15,010 bases of DNA from Gelatoporia subvermispora B (taxonomy: Eukaryota; Basidiomycota; Agaricomycetes; Polyporales; Gelatoporiaceae). The translations under genes were made by a program, and so were the position numbers. The stretch covers positions 353,894-368,903 of the forward strand of contig KB445816.1 of NCBI GenBank assembly GCA_000320605.2, in the 5' to 3' direction. Positions 8,901 to 15,010 of the stretch are shown piece after piece (positions within the stretch are counted from its first letter, which is position 1; each line of letters begins with the position of its first letter). The notes below the pieces were generated by a model. That model was not told where the DNA came from. It made no database searches and was given only the letters and a program-made list of their open reading frames with translations.

Positions 8901-9537
8901 TCCTTGCCAGATCTATACCCGCCGCGCGCAGCTTGATCAATTTGTCGGTCTTCACCCCAGTGGGCCACGCTTCGACCTCCATAGTGCCGAACCTGTCGTA
9001 ATCAACACGGCACGAGAACCAATGGAACCATGGTTGGCCCAGGATACCGTCATGCGTGCCGGTCTCTTGCGTGCTGATGAAGAAATGATGATCAAAGCGG
9101 GACCCATCAATCTTGAGTGGCGCCTCTCGACAGCACCCAAGTAGTTTCACGGGCTCACCGGATATTCCACGTAGCGACCACTGGGCTCCGTCCTCATCAA
9201 TGGGTACGTCGGTCTGCTCCCATACTCGACGACTTATTAGGTTAAGCTCTGAGCCCGTGTCAATTAGGAAGATGATGTGCTCACCACCAAATCTAGCTTT
9301 TACGAAACCCGTAGCCATCGCAAAGAAGCGTTTTGACCGAAGACTCACTGCTGACGTGTAGCGCTGTAGGATCGCTCCAAGATCCTCCGTTGTACCACAC
9401 GTTAGCAGCGCTATGCCAGGCTGGCCGCCGCTCGCCTTGCATTGTGGGCCGCCCAATTCCTTCTCATCCTCTGTCATTGGGCTCGCCTCCACTTCTCCCG
9501 CAATCTCCGTTATAATCGCTCTCGCGCCGACCTCACG
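8827..9537 (-). pseudogene. Gypsy aspartic protease
   Basis: It is in frame with Gag but separated from it by a TGA at 9538-9540. Codon 9490-9492 is GTG and is not a real start. The active site D-T-G lies in 'IIFLIDTGSELNLIS' (Asp codon 9259-9261). The flap and second strand region follow, with 'HDGILGQPWFHWF' as the conserved I-L-G segment of retropepsins. It would cut the Gag-Pol polyprotein. The frame stops at 8824-8826. The continuation 'FLKPGTHSKPTSLAECVSV' is in the next frame, so an indel lies within 8824-8968. Confidence 0.85.
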
Positions 9538-9540
9538 TCA

Positions 9541-11650
9541 CGTCTTCGTGAGTGATGCGAAGCGCTTCTGCAACTCGGGAGACAATCTGATGATATCGCG
9601 CAGCGGTAGAGTCACCTTCGTTGCTAGTAGCTGTGCCTGTACTTCTTCCACCTGCACGTCGTCCTGGAGAGTCGAAGTGAATCGATATAGATTGCCTTTG
9701 GACTCCAATGGCAGGGACTCAGCTATATGATCTGTATCCCGTTTCTCGCTCCTCGCCTCTTGCCTTTTCCGTTCCCACTCCCTCCAGCCTTCCTTCATGT
9801 TCACTGCAGGCGGTCGCACCCTTGCCGGTTCGTCCTCCTGCTGTACCTTCCTGTTGCTCAATTTGGCGACCTCCATCAGCAGTTCCTCGAAGCGGACCTC
9901 CTTGACCACTTCGTTATCTTTGTCAACTTCCTCGCATGTTGTCGTCCACTTCTGCTTTGTCCCTCTCGTCTGAACCGGGAATGAGTGAGCCGTCTCTGAT
10001 ACAATAGCAAAAACACCTCCCCTTAATACGTGCTCGCCATCTCTGCATAAACCCATCGCCAACACGCTCATATGCGGTGGTACATCCTTCTTCGCCGGAT
10101 CGGACCTAGCCCGCAGCTTGGTGTCGTTCCTTAGCACCCTTGCAATACCTTCTTGACCAGGTAGTGCCCTAGGTAGCTCGGATCCGTCCGGTCTAACCAG
10201 ACGACCTGTGGACCCTAACTTGATGAGCCCTTCTTCGACCAGCTTGATGGTCTCGGGGCAGCTCTTGGTGCCAATCACATGGTCGAGGTCGATACCTTCA
10301 GTCTTGTCGCACATCCAACACTTATGAGCCGTCCTCTGCCCTAGCATGTGGGAACAGCTACCTGTCTGCGTGCACTGCGTGCTCACCGACGCCTGCACAG
10401 GTACCTGTTGGTTTATCGTGAATGCTATCAATTTCTCGAATCGATCAGCGAGGGACTTAGCATGTTCCAACACCTGTTTGCTCTCGCTATCGCTTAGTGC
10501 CTCATGCTTAACCTTCAGTTCCACTCGCGACTTTGCTGGCTCTTTTGACTTCCTATGCTTCTTCCTCTTTGAACGTGGCTCACTGTCTTCCGAGCTGCTC
10601 AAACCATCGGATCCGGATGAGTCATCCTTCGATGTCTTGTCGCTACTGCCTCTGGAATCGTCAGAGTCCTCGTCAACGTCCTCCTCACCAAAAAGAGACT
10701 TAGCTTGCTCGATTGTCTTCTTTATCGGTGGTGGCGAGTGCATCTCAACTGCCACCCCTGCCTTCTCCAGCTTGGCATGTATCTTCCGCCTAGCACGCTG
10801 TGGAATGCCCTTATAAAAGTAGAGGTCACACTCCTTCTCCGTTACCATCTTTGTTTCCGTCACATCACCCAGCATCTCAAGGAACTCCCAAAAGTACTTG
10901 TCGAAATGCTGTACTGTAGTCATCCGGCGACCACGCGCCGCTCGATAGAACTTCTGTAGTTTACTGGGCCTAAACTTGGACTCCTCATCAGTAGACCCGT
11001 ACAATTGTAAAAGGTTAGCCTTTGCGGCGTCCCAATCCGACGCCGTCGGTTTAAACTCCTGGAAATGTTTGATGACGCGTCGTACGTTGTTCGCGCAGTA
11101 TCGTAAGCATTGATTGGGCCACTCGGCGTCCGGCGCCCCAGCTGCCTTGGCGCAAGTTGGAAAGTCGTCCACAAAGTCCGTGACGTGAGCGCCCTTGAAC
11201 TTTGGAGCACCTTTCGTACCTGGGAGGGGCATGGCAACTGTAGTACCCGTCGGCTGCATCGTCGATACCGTTCGCCGCTGTTTGTCCATTGTAGAGGCCG
11301 ACTGCATCGAGCTCGATTATGGTGTCAAGCTTGACGTCATCGAGATACTGACTGTGTTCTGCACCATCACTCTAGCCATGGACCTTGTGCTCACTCCTGA
11401 CGTCGAACAGGTATGAATAGAGTACTCAGCTCTTGTCAGCGGTGCCGTTCAATGCTCGCGCCCTTGCGTGTCGCTTGTTGATATGTCCTGTCCACTATAG
11501 ATCCGCGAGGTAGACTTGCGCTTGCTGCCTACGGTACCGGTACCGGCCTTCCTCTTCTGTGGCGACGGAATCTTGACTGCTCCCGGCCTTGTTCGTTGCT
11601 ATCTGACCAGCTGGGATCCGACCAGCCGCTTCGATACTCACCCCCTGCGG
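9541..11650 (-). pseudogene. gag: Gypsy Gag with capsid region, acidic/basic linker and a non-standard zinc motif
   Basis: The long open part starts at an ATG (11307) and is 589 codons. Residues about 30-50 ('MPLPGTKGAPKFKG..VTDFVDDF') open the capsid fold. Helical sequence to about residue 185 includes 'NQCLRYC', 'DWDAAKANLLQLYG' and 'YFWEFLEMLGD'. Then come a Ser/Asp-rich acidic stretch (207-245), a Lys/Arg-rich patch (246-262), and C330-x2-C333-x9-H343-x6-C350, a metal-binding pattern with wider spacing than the usual knuckle. Upstream of the ATG the same frame reads as Ser/Thr-rich protein crossing a TAA (11317-11319) and a TGA (11449-11451). Past a frameshift near 11500-11545 the next frame reads '..IPAGQIATNKAGSSQDS' back to about 11650. 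The ATG at 11307 is therefore probably not the original start. A TGA at 9538 separates Gag from protease. Confidence 0.8.
11532..11545. repeat. 14-bp perfect palindrome in the gypsy Gag N-terminal region
   Basis: CGGTACCGGTACCG equals its own reverse complement and contains a six-base unit repeated in tandem. It lies where the Gag N-terminal reading changes frame. Confidence 0.8.
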
Positions 11651-11656
11651 TGTTGA

Positions 11657-11910
11657 AAGCTCAAAGCAGCAAAGCAAGAACTCGCTAGGGATGGAAAGGA
11701 CTCATCCAAATCAGGGGACCTCACTGCCAAACTTGCCACCACGCAGGGAAGCAATTAAGAGGAATTCCTCCAGGTGTTTGTCGCAGAAGCCCTGGCTGGT
11801 TGCCGGGCAATGCTCACCCGCTAGATAGTTGACTCAGGAGCATCAGCTCCCATGTGCTCGCAGTGTCAATGGTTCACTAATTATGTTCACCTTGACTCTC
11901 CACATCGTGT
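11657..11910 (+). pseudogene. Copia Gag C-terminus and aspartic protease start
   Basis: Copia reading resumes in frame 2 as 'KLKAAKQELARDGKDSSKSG', directly after TGT TGA at 11651-11656. The TGT fits the missing knuckle Cys, and the TGA is probably an original TGG. Further stops are TAA at 11756 and TAG at 11822, the latter two codons before the protease active site 'VDSGAS' (Asp codon 11831-11833). The DSGAS form is typical of copia proteases. The frame then runs on to about 11908, where a one-base loss moves the reading to frame 1 ('HRVW' then 'GQCEINFDIG'). Confidence 0.8.
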
Positions 11911-13152
11911 ATGGGTCAGTGCGAGATCAACTTCGACATTGGCCAAGGACAAACTCGGCACGCCACCATCCAAGGGATTTACCACATGCCTGAGCTCAAC
12001 AGCAACCTCCTGTCAGTTTCGCACATGGTCGCACAAGGTCACCGAGTTACCTTTGACGACAATGGCTGCTCTGTTCGCAATGCATCAGGGGACATCCTCG
12101 CAAATGCCTATCTCGAGGATAAGCTATACATCCTCTGTGGAACCGTTACCCCACGCAAACATGCCTACGTGACAACCATTGGACACGACATGCCTGATGA
12201 CAGCAACATTCAGGCATTTGTCGCACATGAACAGGAGTCCAAGGTAACACTTGAAACATGGCACCGTCGACTCAGCCACATTAGCGTTGACTCAGTTCTC
12301 AAACTTGTCCAGAAGGGCATGGTGAAAGGGATGAACATTGTTGGGTCACAGAAGCCAAAGAGCGGGCTGTGCAAGCCATGCCTTGAAGGAAAACAAACAC
12401 GCAAGCCTATTCCCAAGATATCAGATTGCAAGGATCCTAGCGAGGGAATCCGTCTCTATACAGATGTCTGCGGGAAGATGCCTGTATCTACCCGTCCTGG
12501 CGAGTTGTACTTTGCGACATTCATCGTCAACAAGAAGCCACACAAGGTTTTCACGCGACTCCTCATGACCAAGGATGAGGTCTTTGGATGCTGCCAAGAG
12601 GTTGTTGCACAAGTTGAGACACAGACGGGAAAGCGGGTATTCGCAATATACTCTGACAATGGTGGCGAGTACATTTCCAAGGAGTTCAAGTCATGGATGA
12701 AGTTGCGAGGCATTCATCACAAGATGACAAGTGCCTACACACCGCAGGAGAATAGAGTTGCTGAGCGCATGAATCGAACATTGGTTGAGATGGCGCGCGT
12801 GATGCTCCAGGAAGCGGAGTTACCCAAATTGTTCTGGGGAGATGCCGTTCTCCACGCAACCAACATCGTCAATCTCACCCCAACACGCGCATTTGATGGC
12901 AATATCACTCCAGGGGAAGCCTACTCCAGTAACAAGCTATCCGTCGCTCATCTCCGGACCTTTGGGTGCAAGGCATTCATGCATGTACCCAAGGAGAAGA
13001 GGCACAAGTTCGACACAAAGTCAATCGAGTGCACCTACCTCGGCTATGCGGAGAACCGCAATGCCTTTTGCCTTGTCCAACACTCCACAGGCCGCTTATT
13101 TGAGTCCCATGATGTGGAGTTCTACGAGGAGAACAAGCCCGAGCCTACTTGA
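11911..13152 (+). pseudogene. pol: Copia protease C-terminus, GAG-pre-integrase and integrase
   Basis: This is an unbroken run of 413 codons, but entered by frameshift, so the ATG at 11911 is only nominal. Protease strands ('IQGIYHMPELNSNLLSV') come first. They are followed by the H-x4-H...C-x2-C zinc domain (H118, H123, C154, C157 in 'TWHRRLSH' and 'CKPC'). The catalytic core has Asp185 in 'RLYTDVCG', Asp249 in 'AIYSDNGGEY' and Glu285 in 'NRVAERMNRT', with exactly 35 residues between the last two (D,D-35-E). The fold continues through 'LPKLFWGDAVLHATNIVN' and the copia C-terminal 'YLGYAENRNAFCL'. The reading ends at a TGA (13150-13152). All catalytic residues are present, so the core itself is well kept. 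Confidence 0.88.
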
Positions 13153-13602
13153 GTCCAAATTGAACTCGAGCCACCCGCACTAGTCACCCATGCAGAACCC
13201 GAGACACAGCCCATGTTGCCCAGCACCACAACTCAAGATTCCAAGGATACAACCAAGGATGTAAACAAGAAAGAGGAGGCAATTGACGAACCTCCCCCGC
13301 TGGCAACAATAGGTGGTGATGAATCTGAGTGGTCGGACAATGAGGATGATAAACACCAGGTAGCTGAAGCTCTGGCCACAGACCCCGAACTCAAACCGAG
13401 TCGTACCCCATCACCCCGACCTCGCCGCTCCACACGTGAATGTCATGCACCTGTCTGGGATGACGATCCCAGGTACAGTGTGTCCTCATATGGGAGCCGC
13501 AGCCGCAAGTCGAGGGACAGCACAGCTTCTGTGGGCGATGAGCACGCTCACAAAGCATCCCTCACAGATCAACCACGCACCTACGAGGAGGCCATGTCCT
13601 GA
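13153..13602 (+). pseudogene. Copia integrase-RT linker, low complexity
   Basis: It is in frame with integrase after a TGA. About 150 residues are rich in Pro, Ser, Thr, Asp and Glu, with a 'PSPRPRRSTREC' segment. Such a variable, presumably disordered linker before RT is usual in copia Pol. It ends at another TGA (13600-13602), immediately before 'LDADRWKEA', the typical RT start. Confidence 0.75.
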
Positions 13603-15010
13603 CTGGATGCAGATCGATGGAAGGAGGCCTGTGCCGAGAAACTAGCTTCATTCCTGAAACTCGGTGTGTATGAGGAAGTCGACCGGCCGCACGATCATCG
13701 AGTTGTTAACTGCAAATGGGTCTTTAAGATCAAACACGGCCCTAATTGCAAAATCTAGAAGTACAAGGCCTGTCTGGTCGCATGCGGCTCCACACAAGTT
13801 AAAGGCGTAGACTATACTGAGATGTTCGCACCAGTATTGAAGTTCACATCGATTCGTGTGCTGCTTGCCCTCGTGGCCAAACTCAATCTTGAAGTACATC
13901 AGATGGATGTCAAGATGGCCTTCCTCAACGGGAACCTAGATGAAGAAATCTTTATGAAAGGAGCTCCGGGATTCTAGTCAGGTCGTGACAAAGTATGGAA
14001 GCTTTTCAAGTCCATCTACGGGTTGAAGCAGGCGAGCCGGGAGTGGTACGAGAAGATACGTGCAGAGTTCGAGGCACTCGGATGCACGCATTGCGAAGCT
14101 GACCACAGCGTGTTCATCAAGCACCTAGACAATGGCACACTCCTTATCATTGCCCTGTATGTTGACGACATGCTCCTCCTTTCTGACAAGACCTTCACCA
14201 TCACAAACATCAAGCCCGAGCTCATGCAACACTTCGACATGAAGGACCTCGGCAAAGCTTGGTGGATTCTCGGCATGGAGATTATACGCAACTGTGCACG
14301 ACACACGCTCAAGCTCTCGCAGCATTGCTATGTCAACGACATTCTTGAGCGCCATGATATGGCCAACACGTGGCCTGTCAGTGCCCCAATGGCTGCCAAC
14401 CAGAAGCTCATCAAGGTAGAACAGCCTGAAGTTGATCCCAAGGCATATCAGTCCATGCTTGGCTCGTTGATGTACGCCATGCTCGGTACCCGACCCAACC
14501 TTGCTTTCACAGTGGGCGCGCTCAGTCAATTCTCGGCGACACCTGGCAAGGAACACTGGAGTGCGCTAATGTGCATATTCCAGTACCTACGCAAGACAAC
14601 CGACCTACGCATCATTTACAACGGCCACACAACTAATGACACTGGCAACATACTCGGGTACATTGATGCCGACTGGGCTTCCGACGTAAACCCACGCTGT
14701 TCTGTTACGGGCTACGTCTTCATGATCTCGGGTGGCGCAATCTCCTGGAGCTCGAAGAAACAGTCATTTATTGCTTTGTCTAGTACCGAAGCTGAGTACA
14801 TGGCGGGCTCAAATGGCGCCAAAGAAGCCGTCTGGCTTTGTGATCTCCTCAAAGAGATCGGGTGCAACCAAAAGAGCAGCACTCCGCTGCTCATTGACAA
14901 TCAATGAGGTATCTTATTGGCGAAAAATCTGATGTTTCATGAGCGCACAAAACATATCACCACGCACCATCACTTCCTTCAGGAGAAGGTCGAGGAAAGG
15001 GAGGTCGAAG
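13603..15010 (+). pseudogene. pol: Copia reverse transcriptase and RNase H, runs off the window
   Basis: 'DADRWKEACAEKLASF' and 'VNCKWVFKIK' open the RT. The first catalytic Asp is in 'HQMDVKMAFLNG' (13906-13908), then come 'LFKSIYGLKQASREWY' and the active site Y-V-D-D at 14158-14169, intact. RNase H has Asp in 'GYIDADWASD' (14665-14667), Glu in 'LSSTEAEYMA' (14788-14790) and Asp in 'LLIDNQ' (14896-14898). Stops break the frame at 13756 (TAG), 13975 (TAG) and 14905 (TGA). After the last, 'AKNLMFHERTKHI' continues the usual copia C-terminus to the window edge. In 'KACLVACG' two positions normally Arg are Cys (13771-13773 and 13783-13785), as C-to-T change at CpG would give. Confidence 0.88.

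Larger units (their letters stand above)
3525..11652 (-). mobile_element. Nested Ty3/gypsy-type retrotransposon, decayed, lacking an identifiable 5' LTR
   Basis: On the - strand, from right to left, it carries Gag (11650-9541), protease (9537-8827), RT and RNase H (about 8900-6992), a connector (6988-6056) and integrase (6052-4548), then noncoding DNA to 3525. RT/RNase H before integrase is the Ty3/gypsy (Metaviridae) order. The insert splits the copia Gag knuckle. In-frame stops are at 11449, 11317, 9538, 8687, 6989 and 6053. Frameshifts lie near 11500-11545, within 8824-8968 and near 5528. Readable Gag-like protein starts within about 20 bases of copia sequence on the right, leaving no room for a 5' LTR. 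ACTCGCCCCTGCGGTG at 3534-3549 recurs, with one substitution and one extra C, at 11636-11652. The exact boundaries are uncertain by about 20 bases on either side. Confidence 0.85.
2304..15010 (+). mobile_element. Ty1/copia LTR retrotransposon, decayed, interrupted by a nested gypsy element, 3' end outside the window
   Basis: The order LTR, Gag, protease, integrase, reverse transcriptase, RNase H is the Ty1/copia (Pseudoviridae) order, with integrase before RT. Sequence belonging to the element is 2304 to about 3524 and about 11651-15010. The intervening 8.1 kb is a second retrotransposon on the opposite strand. In-frame stops in the copia reading lie at 2940, 11654, 11756, 11822, 13150, 13600, 13756, 13975 and 14905, and a frameshift lies near 11908. 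The copy therefore cannot make its proteins. The 3' LTR, polypurine tract and second target duplication are not in the window. RNase H sequence continues past the stop at 14905 towards the window end with recognisable copia C-terminal residues. Confidence 0.9.

Noticed and set aside
10346..10816. + strand open frame of 156 codons, Ser/Leu-rich
   Set aside because: It is an antisense shadow of the Ser/Asp/Lys-rich linker of gypsy Gag.
14016..14556. - strand open frames of 98 and 143 codons
   Set aside because: They are antisense to the copia RT region holding the Y-V-D-D box and RNase H approach.
1..15010. CRISPR array, tRNA, rRNA, bacterial operon or toxin-antitoxin pair
   Set aside because: I saw no regularly spaced repeats, no cloverleaf-like gene and no bacterial-type gene spacing. 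Introns and retrotransposon content indicate a fungal nuclear genome.

Overview
The window looks like genomic DNA from a filamentous basidiomycete, probably an Agaricomycete. The evidence is a host-type gene with 53 and 59 bp GTGAGT/GTGAGC...TAG introns, plus two families of LTR retrotransposon with fungal-style proteins. No bacterial operon, tRNA, rRNA or CRISPR structure is visible. The organism assignment is an inference from gene style and remembered family resemblance, not from a search.

Layout. (1) Positions 1-602 are mostly unassigned upstream DNA. (2) About 603-2064 (+) is a three-exon protein-coding gene of unknown function with a possible degenerate 2-oxoglutarate/Fe(II) dioxygenase-like fold and a very acidic tail. 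Its 3' flank runs to about 2303. (3) A Ty1/copia element on the + strand starts at 2304 with a TGTTGG LTR edge. It has an LTR of about 240-304 bp with a staggered internal duplication, a putative primer-binding site, and Gag from 2688. Gag is interrupted inside its CCHC zinc knuckle at about 3524. The copia reading resumes at about 11651-11657 and continues through protease, integrase, reverse transcriptase and RNase H to the window edge; the 3' LTR lies outside. (4) Nested inside it, about 3525-11652, is a Ty3/gypsy element on the - strand, in the order Gag, protease, RT, RNase H, long connector, integrase, then about 1 kb of noncoding DNA that probably holds its 3' UTR/LTR.

Both elements are dead. 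I count nine in-frame stops and one frameshift in the copia reading. In the gypsy reading I count six in-frame stops and three frameshifts, and the second integrase catalytic Asp is also lost. Nine of the fifteen stops are TGA, which fits CGA->TGA or TGG->TGA transitions. The gypsy copy is not a normal LTR-to-LTR insertion: its Gag-like reading reaches within about 20 bases of the copia sequence on the right, so no 5' LTR fits there. A 16/17-base near-identical direct repeat also sits at the two junctions.

I see no evidence for a new multi-gene system. The most informative features are the nested architecture, the anomalous gypsy termini, the FVDN reverse-transcriptase box, the long RNase H-integrase connector, and the host gene of unknown function.
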